Source of the DNA: JBIIJL01 sp044233795
GTDB taxonomy: Bacteria; Pseudomonadota; Gammaproteobacteria; Legionellales; Legionellaceae
NCBI GenBank assembly: GCA_044233795.1
Contig: JBIIJL010000049.1
Location: 1 to 16,294, forward strand
Direction of reading: 5' to 3'
DNA: 16,294 bases
The notes below the pieces were generated by a model. That model was not told where the DNA came from and made no database searches. It saw only the letters and a list, made by a program, of their open reading frames with translations. This document shows positions 7,528 through 14,535 of the stretch, piece after piece (the stretch's first letter is position 1; each line of letters opens with the position of its first letter). A program made the position numbers and the translations under genes.

Positions 7528-8571
7528 TTATAAAGTGCCGCGTTTGATTTGATCGCGTTCAATTGCTTCAAACAGTGCGTGAAAATTCCCCTCTCCAAAT
7601 CCTTGGTTCCCTCGCCGTTGAATGATTTCAAAAAACACGGGGCCAAAAATATTTTCAGTGAATATTTGCAATAATAGTCCTATGGCAGGATCTTTCTCAC
7701 CATCAATTAGAATTTTTTCTTCTTGCAATAGCGCAAGTGGTTCTTGATGCCAGGGCACTCGTTGAGTCACCCCTTCGTAATAGGTGTCCGGGACATCCAG
7801 AAAATGTACGCCTCGATCTCTTAAAATTTTAACGGTGTGGTATATATTATCGGTATAAAGTGCTACATGCTGGATACCTTCACCATGATAGTCGCTCAAA
7901 AATTCTTCAATTTGTGATTTGTCATCTTTTGATTCGTTCAAGGGAATTTTGATGTTACCGCAGGGACTTGCAAGCGCACGACTGATCAACCCGGTCATTT
8001 TGCCTGTGATATTAAAAAAACGAATTTCTTTGAAATTGAAGATAGATTCATAAAAATTCGCCCATTGGTCCATATGGCCGCGGAAAACATTATGGGTAAG
8101 ATGATCAATGTGTGTTAGACCTGCAGTGGTTGATGGTATGGCGGAATTTTTTACCCACTCATTTGCAAAAGGGGTATGATTTTTGTCAACAAAGTAAATT
8201 AGGCTACCACCAATCGCTTCAATAGCCTTTAATTGATGATTGACTTTGCTTTTATTGTTAAATGGCCTTGCACCACATGAGAGTGCATGCTGAAAAGCAA
8301 TGTCAGCATCTTCTACTAAAAAACCCATGGCACAAGCACCTGGTCCGTGAGTTTTAGCATGTTCAGCGGCTTGACCATCTGGCGCTGTGTTAACAATAAA
8401 TTGAATCTCGCCTTGTTGAAACAAACTGATATCATGTGTTGCATGATAGGCTGCAAGGTTGAAACCCATTTCAGTGAATTGTCTTTCTAACAAATTCTTA
8501 TCAGGTCCAGAAAATTCTAGAAAGGCAAATCCTCGAAGCCCTGCAGGGTTATTAGGGGTCTGTTCGTCCAT
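7528..8571 (-). CDS. hppD: 4-hydroxyphenylpyruvate dioxygenase (legiolysin-type)
   Basis: Non-heme Fe(II) enzyme that turns 4-hydroxyphenylpyruvate into homogentisate, with decarboxylation and side-chain migration. The 347-residue protein is of normal length. It has two vicinal-oxygen-chelate domains, the second catalytic. The iron ligands are H157 in HIDHLTHNV, H235 in GIQHVALYTDN and E315 in GPVFFEIIQRRG. The C-terminal GFGEGNFHALFEAIERDQ (324-341) is the family helix that covers the active site. In Legionella this protein is legiolysin, which yields pyomelanin when homogentisate accumulates and oxidises. ATG 8571 has AAAGGTGAGAG before it; an in-frame stop lies just upstream. It lies 48 bases after the methyltransferase gene and 15 before the fumarylacetoacetase gene. 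Confidence 0.96.
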   Translation of the reverse strand: MDEQTPNNPAGLRGFAFLEFSGPDKNLLERQFTEMGFNLAAYHATHDISLFQQGEIQFIVNTAPDGQAAEHAKTHGPGACAMGFLVEDADIAFQHALSCGARPFNNKSKVNHQLKAIEAIGGSLIYFVDKNHTPFANEWVKNSAIPSTTAGLTHIDHLTHNVFRGHMDQWANFYESIFNFKEIRFFNITGKMTGLISRALASPCGNIKIPLNESKDDKSQIEEFLSDYHGEGIQHVALYTDNIYHTVKILRDRGVHFLDVPDTYYEGVTQRVPWHQEPLALLQEEKILIDGEKDPAIGLLLQIFTENIFGPVFFEIIQRRGNQGFGEGNFHALFEAIERDQIKRGTL

Positions 8572-8619
8572 TCTCTCACCTTTTGCTTAGCCTCTTCTTG
8601 CAAACCAAAGAGTTGTTGT

Positions 8620-9279
8620 TTATGTTGCATGCTGAATTAAAAACAATCCATCTCCAATGGGTAATAGGCTTGTGAAAACACGTTTGTCATTTTTTATTAC
8701 TTGATTAAGTTTACGTATTTCTCGTGTTTGTGCTCCAACTTCTCGCTCATCAAGCACTTTCCCTTGCCAAAAGATGTTATCGATTGCAATAAGACCTGTT
8801 GATTTAAGAAGAATCAACGCTTTTTCATAGTAATTGATGTAATTGGTTTTGTCAGCGTCGATGAAGATAAAATCAAAGCTATTTTCCTGACCTTCAAATA
8901 TGAGTTTATCAAGGGTGTCATTTGCACGAGCAAGTCGTAGTTCAATCTTATGAGCTTGTTTGGCTTTTTCCCAAAATGGGTGTGCGCGATTTGTCCACTC
9001 AGGATTAATGTCACAGGTGACAATGTGTCCATCATCAGGCAGCGCCAAAGCCATTGCAAGGGTGCTATAACCTGTGAATGTTCCTAATTCAAGGACTTTT
9101 TTAGCTTGTAATACTCTTAATAAGAGTTGCATCAATTGTGCTTGAGCAGGTGAAATCTGCATAAGGGCTAGTGGTAAGTTTGCTGTATCTTCTCTTAATT
9201 CTGAAAGGGTTGGATGTTCCCGTAGCGAAATATCTAATATGTAATCATATAGAGCATCTGTAATATTAAAACGATTCAT
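8620..9279 (-). CDS. Class I SAM-dependent O-methyltransferase (catechol/caffeoyl-CoA OMT-like)
   Basis: A 219-residue cation-dependent O-methyltransferase. Motif I is LELGTFTGYST (63-73, SAM binding), D90 closes the second strand, D141 in FIDADK and DN (167-168) in AIDNIFWQG are the usual metal ligands. Members methylate hydroxyls of vicinal diphenols; the bacterial substrate is generally unknown. It lies 4 bases after the amino-acid dehydrogenase gene and before hppD, so it is firmly inside the tyrosine operon. It may therefore act on an aromatic intermediate or a quinol side product. Homogentisate is a para-quinol rather than a vicinal diphenol, so it is not an obvious substrate. The family assignment is firm, the substrate is not known. 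Confidence 0.9.
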   Translation of the reverse strand: MNRFNITDALYDYILDISLREHPTLSELREDTANLPLALMQISPAQAQLMQLLLRVLQAKKVLELGTFTGYSTLAMALALPDDGHIVTCDINPEWTNRAHPFWEKAKQAHKIELRLARANDTLDKLIFEGQENSFDFIFIDADKTNYINYYEKALILLKSTGLIAIDNIFWQGKVLDEREVGAQTREIRKLNQVIKNDKRVFTSLLPIGDGLFLIQHAT

Positions 9280-9283
9280 TTGC

Positions 9284-10357
9284 TTAAGCTAACCGTTCTT
9301 GTGCAATCATATCGGCAATATCACTGACTGGAACGTCCTCGCTTACAGAACGAGAGAATATTTGGGTCAGTGTGTTTCCAATACCTTTGATTTGTTCATC
9401 AACAAGCTCAGTAGCAGTATTGAAATATTTACTTGCCGCAAAAATTAGACCGCCTGCATTGATTACATAATCTGGTGAATAAAGAATACCCTTGGTATGC
9501 AGTTCTTTGCCATGATAAGTATGTGCGAGTTGATTATTTGCAGCTCCTGCAATGATTCTTGTTTGTAATTGGTTAATGGTTGTGTCGTTAATGATGGCGC
9601 CTAAAGCACATGGTGAAAATACATCGCAGGGAATTTTGTGGATATCCTCGATTCTAACAGCCGTTGCACCAAACTCGGCAACTGCTCGATCTACACGATT
9701 TTGCTCGATATCTGCAATGCTTAATTTAACACCTTGCTCGTGTAATAATTTTGCCAATTGATACCCTACATGCCCCTGACCCTGGATAGCTATGTGTAAA
9801 TCACTAAGAGAGTTTTTTCCTAATTTGAATTTGACGGCAGCATTTATCCCTTGAAGAGTTCCGCGAGCTGTAAATGGCGATGGATCGGCATTATGACTTG
9901 ATAGACTTGCAATGTAAGAGGTGTGCTGAGCGATAACATCCATATCACTTAACTCTGTGCCGCTGTCTAATGCTGTGATGTACCTTCCTCCAAGCGATTG
10001 TACAAAATTTCCAAATCGATTCAGATATGCGGTGCGATCGTAGGTATGTGGAGGTTGAATGATAACGGCTTTGCCACCACCCAGAGGTAGATTGACTAAT
10101 GCTGCTTTATAGCTCATCCCTCGAGCTAAGCGCATTGCATCATACATCGCAGATATTGAATTTGGATATGGAATAAAACGACATCCACCAAGGGCTGGTC
10201 CAAGCTTAGTACTATGGATAGCAACGATGGCTTTCATTCCTGTTGTGGGATCAACAATTGTGTGAATCTCTCCAAATTGGTGGGCTAATGCATAATCAAG
10301 AAAATCGGGTGACGATAGTTCTGTTGCTTCGGATGATATTTGGATATTTTGTATCAT
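9284..10357 (-). CDS. Leucine/phenylalanine-type amino-acid dehydrogenase (Glu/Leu/Phe/Val family)
   Basis: NAD-dependent oxidative deaminase of the Glu/Leu/Phe/Val dehydrogenase family, 357 residues. The catalytic domain shows GPALGGCRF (53-61), the catalytic lysine K84 in MSYKAALVNL, NLPLGGGKAVI (89-99) and D131 in ALDSGTE. The Rossmann domain has GQGHVG (193-198), followed by D216 at the end of the second strand, which favours NAD over NADP. CDVFSPCALG and AGAANNQ further on are also typical. Most such proteins are annotated leucine dehydrogenase, but the NLPxGGGK block resembles phenylalanine dehydrogenases as I recall them. As first gene of an operon for 4-hydroxyphenylpyruvate breakdown it could supply aromatic keto acids. 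ATG 10357 overlaps the end of a possible small ORF by ATGA. Confidence 0.88.
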   Translation of the reverse strand: MIQNIQISSEATELSSPDFLDYALAHQFGEIHTIVDPTTGMKAIVAIHSTKLGPALGGCRFIPYPNSISAMYDAMRLARGMSYKAALVNLPLGGGKAVIIQPPHTYDRTAYLNRFGNFVQSLGGRYITALDSGTELSDMDVIAQHTSYIASLSSHNADPSPFTARGTLQGINAAVKFKLGKNSLSDLHIAIQGQGHVGYQLAKLLHEQGVKLSIADIEQNRVDRAVAEFGATAVRIEDIHKIPCDVFSPCALGAIINDTTINQLQTRIIAGAANNQLAHTYHGKELHTKGILYSPDYVINAGGLIFAASKYFNTATELVDEQIKGIGNTLTQIFSRSVSEDVPVSDIADMIAQERLA

Positions 10358-10539
10358 TGGTGCAGCTCCATAAGGGATCGATGCTTCAGGCTATAGATAG
10401 TATTCAGTTTTAAATCAATGAGCCGTGAAGGGATCAGAAAAACAGCATACTGGTGGCCCTGAAATGTATAGTATATCCTTAAACCATTTTTGTTGTCTTT
10501 GGGTTCGGAGTTTTTATTATGGGTTCTGTTATAGGCCAC
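10354..10539 (-). CDS. Possible small protein translationally coupled to the dehydrogenase
   Basis: A 61-residue frame ending in an ATGA overlap with the dehydrogenase start, a typical coupling arrangement. The predicted product has a polar N-terminus and a more regular second half with TFQGHQYAVFLIP (about 26-38) and SLKHRSLMELHQ at the end. I recognise no domain. Against it: the only start is GTG 10539, without a ribosome binding site, overlapping the 5' end of divergent ugpQ by 21 bases. A promoter-like pair for the dehydrogenase also lies inside it. It may be chance open sequence. Confidence 0.27.
   Translation of the reverse strand: MAYNRTHNKNSEPKDNKNGLRIYYTFQGHQYAVFLIPSRLIDLKLNTIYSLKHRSLMELHQ
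10390..10418 (-). promoter_or_regulatory. Possible promoter of the tyrosine-degradation operon
   Basis: On the minus strand TTGATT (10418-10413) and TATAGC (10395-10390) are separated by exactly 17 bases, each matching 4 of 6 consensus positions. Transcription would begin about 25 bases before the dehydrogenase ATG. If real, it argues against the small ORF at 10354-10539 being the first gene of the operon. Confidence 0.28.
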
Positions 10540-11244
10540 CGTGGCGCAGCAGGTTATGCCCCAGAAAATACCATTGCATCTTTCGAAAAAGCCTATCAGC
10601 TAGGATGTCGTTGTATTGAATTTGATGTCATGCTAAGTGCTGATGAAGAGGCTTTTATTATCCATGACGAGCATTTATCGCGCACGACGAACGGTAAGGG
10701 TGATGTGGGTCAGGTGAGCGCAGCTTATATGCGTGGGCTTGATGCGGGTCGTTGGTTTTCTGAGGACTTTAAAGGGGAAAAAATTCCAACCTTACAAGAA
10801 TCAATTGATTGGCTGATACTGAAAGATATGAAAGCGAATATCGAAATTAAGCCTTATCCTCACACTGCTGAAAAAACGACTAGAGTTGTGATAAAGCTGA
10901 TTGAAGAACAATGGCCCAAACATCTTGATTTCCCTCTTATTTCAAGTTTTGATGTCAGTGTGCTGGAGTTATCTTTCGCACTTGCACCCTCGATACCTCG
11001 AGGCTTGCTACTTCATCGATGGCGTCATGATTGGAGGCAATTGGCAGCTAGAATGTGTTGCTTTTCCGTGCATCTTAATTCGAGCATTGTAACCAAAACG
11101 CGTATTCATTTAATTAAAGCTGAGGGGTATCAGGTATACGTCTACACAGTTAATAAAAGACACAAGGCCGCATTATTATTTGAATTAGGTGTTGATGCTG
11201 TGTTCACCGATTTTCCAGATTTGTTGCAGGTAAGCACTTCGTGA
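10519..11244 (+). CDS. ugpQ: Glycerophosphodiester phosphodiesterase, UgpQ-type
   Basis: Hydrolyses glycerophosphodiesters (deacylated phospholipids) to glycerol 3-phosphate and an alcohol. The 241-residue TIM-barrel protein has no signal peptide, so it is cytoplasmic like UgpQ (about 247 in E. coli). Catalytic and metal residues are visible: GHRG with H7 and R8, PENT (15-18), E34 and D36 in IEFDV, the second catalytic histidine H49 in IIHDEHL, and E109/K111 in IEIKPY. SSFD (142-145), YTVN (209-212) and TDFPD (230-234) complete the family pattern. ATG 10519 has CGGAG at 10506-10510. It is divergent from the tyrosine operon across about 160 bases. The + frame stays open for 49 codons after its TGA, up to the next gene. 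Confidence 0.95.
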   Translation: MGSVIGHRGAAGYAPENTIASFEKAYQLGCRCIEFDVMLSADEEAFIIHDEHLSRTTNGKGDVGQVSAAYMRGLDAGRWFSEDFKGEKIPTLQESIDWLILKDMKANIEIKPYPHTAEKTTRVVIKLIEEQWPKHLDFPLISSFDVSVLELSFALAPSIPRGLLLHRWRHDWRQLAARMCCFSVHLNSSIVTKTRIHLIKAEGYQVYVYTVNKRHKAALLFELGVDAVFTDFPDLLQVSTS

Positions 11245-11353
11245 ATACTACTGATCCTGAGACGTATTTTCTATTATGAAGCATTAGAAGAAATATTTTT
11301 AGGGTTAAATACACCAGATGATGCAATCATTAAATCACTGTGCACAGGATGCC

Positions 11354-11365
11354 ATTGGCGCCAAT
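11354..11365. repeat. 12-base perfect palindrome upstream of the persulfide dioxygenase gene
   Basis: ATTGGCGCCAAT is a perfect palindrome centred about 38 bases before the dioxygenase ATG. It has a GC-rich core in AT-rich sequence. It could be an operator for a dimeric repressor. A -10-like AATAAT (11377-11382) lies just downstream of it, but would leave almost no leader. No regulator gene is nearby, so this is a suggestion only. Confidence 0.3.
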
Positions 11366-11397
11366 CAAAAATACTGAATAATTCAAGGAAAGTGATG

Positions 11398-12117
11398 ATG
11401 TTATTTCGACAATTATTTGATAGGGAATCATGTAGTTACACTTATTTGTTGGCCTCTCAAATAGGGGGGGATGCGATTATTATCGATCCGGTAAAACATA
11501 ATCTCTCTCAGTACATCATGCTCATTGAACAATTAAATTTAAACTTACGTATCGCTATGGACACACACATTCACGCAGATCACATAACGGCACTTGCAGC
11601 GCTGCGTCAACACTTTCGCTGTCATATCATGATGGGTGAGCAAACCAAAGTACGGGGATTGACCCATACCTTTGCTGATGGAGAAGTACTTGATATGGCG
11701 GGCTTGTCAATCAAAGCTTTACACACACCTGGACATACAGATGATTCCTATTGTTTTTTAATGTCTGATAGAGTATTTACTGGTGATACTTTATTCATCA
11801 GAGGTACAGGACGTACGGACTTTCAGACTGGTTCAGCCTATCGACAATATGAAAGCTTGTTTAACTGCTTGTTGTGCTTGCCTGATGAAACTTTAATTTA
11901 TCCAGGCCACGATTATAATGGCATGACTGTTAGTACCATCGGGGAAGAAAAGAAGTATAATCCACGTATTAAGGTTACTTCAGTTGAAGACTATGAGATT
12001 TTAATGGGGCAATTAACTTTACCGCCACCTAAAATGATGCATATAGCGGTGCCTCATAACTTAAATTGTGGTAATTTAAACGACGAAACAATAGCGGGGT
12101 TTGCGGCTGATGCATGA
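11398..12117 (+). CDS. Persulfide (sulfur) dioxygenase, ETHE1-like metallo-beta-lactamase fold
   Basis: Mononuclear iron enzyme of the ETHE1-like group, which oxidises glutathione persulfide to sulfite and glutathione during sulfide detoxification. The 239-residue protein has HxHxDH (H57, H59, D61, H62) in DTHIHADH, H113 in TPGHTDD, D130 in FTGDTLF and H171 in YPGHDY. ETHE1-type features are LFRQLFDRESCSYTYLL at the N-terminus, RGTGRTDFQ (136-144) and YNGMTVSTIGEEKKYNPR (173-190), which separate it from glyoxalase II. Three in-frame starts are adjacent (GTG 11392, ATG 11395, ATG 11398) after AAGGA (11385-11389). I prefer 11398 for spacing and family fit; 11395 is also possible. The last 8 bases overlap the antiporter gene. 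A run of seven G lies at 11464-11470. Confidence 0.9.
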   Translation: MLFRQLFDRESCSYTYLLASQIGGDAIIIDPVKHNLSQYIMLIEQLNLNLRIAMDTHIHADHITALAALRQHFRCHIMMGEQTKVRGLTHTFADGEVLDMAGLSIKALHTPGHTDDSYCFLMSDRVFTGDTLFIRGTGRTDFQTGSAYRQYESLFNCLLCLPDETLIYPGHDYNGMTVSTIGEEKKYNPRIKVTSVEDYEILMGQLTLPPPKMMHIAVPHNLNCGNLNDETIAGFAADA

Positions 12118-13282
12118 TGGTACAGTTTTTCACACGATTTTTCTTATTTTTGCAGGTGCTGCACTTTTTTCAACAGTAGTTCTCTACACTCGACAATCTC
12201 TATTGGTCGCCTATATTTTATTGGGTGCTGCATTAGGGCCATGGGGTTTGGGTCTTGTCTATGATCTGACTGCTGTGCGTCAGGTGGGTGATGTTGGGAT
12301 TGTATTTTTGTTGTTTTTGTTAGGATTACATCTACAGCCACAAAATCTTGTGCATATGTTGAAAGAAGTGACTTGGATTGCGATGTTTAGCTCTCTGTTG
12401 TTTGCTGTTATTGCATACTGGATTGGTCGTTGGTTTGGGCTATCTATTACTGAGTCATGGGTGCTGGGTGCAGCAATGATGTTTTCGAGCACCATCATTG
12501 GGTTAAAACTCTTACCAACTACGATACTTCATCATCAGCACACAGGGGAGGTGATGATAAGCGTATTATTAATGCAAGATCTTATTGCAATTGTTGTTCT
12601 GATTCTTATTAATGGTGCAAAAGAAAGTGGGGGGTTGGTTTGGAATGATTTGCTATTGGTTGGTGTGGCACTACCTTCATTAATTCTGTTTGCTTTTGCC
12701 ATTGAAAAATATGTTTTAGTGCGATTACTAGCACGATTTGATAGAACTCAGGAATATGTTTTTTTATTGTCGATAGGATGGTGCCTTGGTTTGTCAGTAT
12801 TGGCAGAAAAATTAGGTTTATCAGAAGATATTGGTGCTTTTGTTGCAGGTGTTGCTCTGGCTGCAAGTCCTATTTCTTTGTTCATTGCTGAGAGCTTAAA
12901 ACCCTTGAGAGATTTTTTCCTGGTGATGTTTTTCTTTTCCGTAGGAGCAACCTTTAATTTTGGTTTTGCAGCACAGGTCATCATTCCTGCTTGTATTTTA
13001 TCTTTATTGATGTTGTTCTTAAAACCACTGTGTTTTCAGTTGTTGTTTTCTAAAGCAGGTGAGAAGAAAACAGTCGCCAAAGAAGTTGGACTTCGTTTAG
13101 GTCAAGCTAGTGAATTTTCGTTGCTGGTTGCAAGTATCGCATTTAGCGCCCACCTTATCACAGATGCGGCTTCTAATCTCATTCAAGCCACCACGATATT
13201 AACATTTATTGTTTCTTCTTATTTGGTCGTTTTAAAATACCCAACACCTATGTCATTGTCAGAGAAAATGCGAAAGGACTAG
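12110..13282 (+). CDS. Kef-type monovalent cation/proton antiporter, membrane domain only (CPA2 family)
   Basis: Inner-membrane antiporter of the CPA2 group (KefB/KefC-like), probably exchanging K+ or Na+ for protons. The 390-residue protein is almost wholly membrane domain with about 12 segments. Signatures are LGAALGPWGLGLV (38-50), GIVFLLFLLGLHL (63-75), FSSTIIGLKLL (125-135), and the QD pair (Q156, D157) in LLMQDLIAI, where the aspartate carries the transported ion in this family. GLSEDIGAFVAGVALA (236-251) is also typical. KefB and KefC have an added C-terminal TrkA-N/RCK gating domain (total about 600 residues), absent here. ATG 12110 gives an 8-base overlap with the dioxygenase gene; an in-frame TTG at 12101 is less likely. 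ampE follows 23 bases later. Confidence 0.9.
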   Translation: MHDGTVFHTIFLIFAGAALFSTVVLYTRQSLLVAYILLGAALGPWGLGLVYDLTAVRQVGDVGIVFLLFLLGLHLQPQNLVHMLKEVTWIAMFSSLLFAVIAYWIGRWFGLSITESWVLGAAMMFSSTIIGLKLLPTTILHHQHTGEVMISVLLMQDLIAIVVLILINGAKESGGLVWNDLLLVGVALPSLILFAFAIEKYVLVRLLARFDRTQEYVFLLSIGWCLGLSVLAEKLGLSEDIGAFVAGVALAASPISLFIAESLKPLRDFFLVMFFFSVGATFNFGFAAQVIIPACILSLLMLFLKPLCFQLLFSKAGEKKTVAKEVGLRLGQASEFSLLVASIAFSAHLITDAASNLIQATTILTFIVSSYLVVLKYPTPMSLSEKMRKD

Positions 13283-13305
13283 GTGTTGCAGGTGGAGGAT
13301 TTAAA

Positions 13306-14055
13306 ATGAAGTTGTTTGTGATAGTTCTTTGTTTACTGAGTGAGCGTTATTTAGTGCATGTTAGCTCCCACCGACGATTCTATTGGTTTCAAAAATATGC
13401 AGATTTTATTGAACGACAATTATCACACATTTCGTTCATGTCGAGTACATGGATTAGGATTACTCTCTTTTGCCTGCCGATTTTATTAGCGGTGTTTGTT
13501 ATTTTGTATCTTGTTGGGTCTTGGATTTTTGGTATCATTGGCTTTCTGTTGCAGCTCGCTATTTTTTACTATTGCATTGGTCCTGATAACCCGTTTTACC
13601 CAAGGGTTAAGTCTGGTAATGCACACCCAACTATTGAGGAAATAGGTTCCTATTTTGTAGAGGTGAATGGTCAGGTGTTTGCTGGTATATTTTGGTACAT
13701 TATTTTAGGACCAATAGCTTTACTGGCTTATAGATTAGTGTATTTAAGTAAATTTCGTCCAACTGTGGCTACAGACGCAACTATCCTGAGCAATTTGTTA
13801 GATTGGATTCCGGCGCGGATCACAGCTTTGCTTTATCTCTTTGTGGGTCATTATCAGGCGGGAGTTAATACTTACACAAAGTTGTTTTTCACAGGACCTG
13901 AACACAACGCAACGCTCCTGAAGGAGTGTGGCATCAAGGCGATAGCCACAGATAGTGAATCATTGACTCTTCCTGTTGTTGAAACTCATATAGAACATAC
14001 TATGGTTTTGTTATTGGCCTTGATTGCAATTTTTACCATAGCATCTTGGATGTAG
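13306..14055 (+). CDS. ampE: AmpE-like inner membrane protein
   Basis: Resembles AmpE, an inner-membrane protein named from the ampDE operon of beta-lactamase regulation, of unclear biochemical role. The family is distantly related to CobD/CbiB. The 249-residue protein has the AmpE N-terminus (KLFVIVLCLLSERYL), a central block VNGQVFAGIFWYIILGPIALLAYR (120-143), and LLDWIPARITALLYLFVGHY (164-183), where E. coli AmpE has a matching LDWVPxR segment. About four to five membrane helices, including one at the extreme C-terminus. It is shorter than E. coli AmpE (284). GGAGG (13294-13298) precedes ATG 13306. ampD, its usual partner, is not adjacent; a Kef-type antiporter takes its place. aceE lies nearby, as ampDE does in enteric bacteria. 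Confidence 0.85.
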   Translation: MKLFVIVLCLLSERYLVHVSSHRRFYWFQKYADFIERQLSHISFMSSTWIRITLFCLPILLAVFVILYLVGSWIFGIIGFLLQLAIFYYCIGPDNPFYPRVKSGNAHPTIEEIGSYFVEVNGQVFAGIFWYIILGPIALLAYRLVYLSKFRPTVATDATILSNLLDWIPARITALLYLFVGHYQAGVNTYTKLFFTGPEHNATLLKECGIKAIATDSESLTLPVVETHIEHTMVLLLALIAIFTIASWM

Positions 14056-14113
14056 ACATCAACACACATTGTATTTTGCCTCATTTGTTCGGCACGTTGG
14101 AGAGCATATAGAA

Positions 14114-14506
14114 ATGAAGTATCAACACGTTTTATTGTGTTTGGTTTGTTGTGTATTGTTGTTTAGCAGTTGTTCTTCAATACAGTCTTCTGTTTTTAAT
14201 GCAAGAAAGGTTCGCTCATGCACTAGCGTTTGTCATGAAAGACTTGTTGAATGCAGTAAGGTGTGTCATAACAACAATATTGAGTGTATTGAAAAGGCAA
14301 AATGTCGTGCGGTTTACCACTATGAAAGATATGTACACGAACAAGAAATACAAGGTCGGGTCGCACCACTGGAGTTGAATTCTTATCGCGATCCACTACA
14401 ATGCCGCAAAACGGCTTGTAACTGCTATGCTGATAATAATGTATGTGTTCAATCTTGTAAGGGAAGAATACATAAAAGTCTTCAAATTGGACCAGCTTGC
14501 TGTTGA
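14114..14506 (+). CDS. Cysteine-rich putative lipoprotein with an 11-residue repeat
   Basis: No named family recognised. The 130-residue product begins with a lipoprotein-type signal (hydrophobic 6-17, lipobox-like FSSC with C20 as acylated residue; serine at +2 would favour the outer membrane). The mature part holds 13 further cysteines, at 36, 40, 47, 51, 58, 64, 97, 102, 104, 111, 115, 129 and 130. Residues 36-57 are two copies of an 11-residue unit, C-x2-V-C-H-x4-E (CTSVCHERLVE, CSKVCHNNNIE), and a third, decayed unit starts at C58. C111-C115 repeats the CxxxC spacing. Disulfides, metal or heme binding are possible; the CxxxCH form is only seen as CTSVCH and CSKVCH, not classical CxxCH. 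I chose ATG 14114, with GGAGA upstream, over TTG 14069. It ends 29 bases before aceE. Confidence 0.72.
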   Translation: MKYQHVLLCLVCCVLLFSSCSSIQSSVFNARKVRSCTSVCHERLVECSKVCHNNNIECIEKAKCRAVYHYERYVHEQEIQGRVAPLELNSYRDPLQCRKTACNCYADNNVCVQSCKGRIHKSLQIGPACC

Positions 14507-14535
14507 TAGCATATAAAGATAAGAGGAACACATTG

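Noticed and set aside
8517..8630. A 37-codon minus-strand ORF bridging the end of the methyltransferase gene and the start of hppD (begins MQHKQQLFGLQEEAKQK).
   Set aside because: It overlaps hppD by 55 bases and the methyltransferase tail by 11, has no clear ribosome binding site, and fits chance open frame in a short spacer.
10537..10560. GHRG-encoding region read as part of a divergent regulatory gene.
   Set aside because: It is the conserved catalytic N-terminus of ugpQ.
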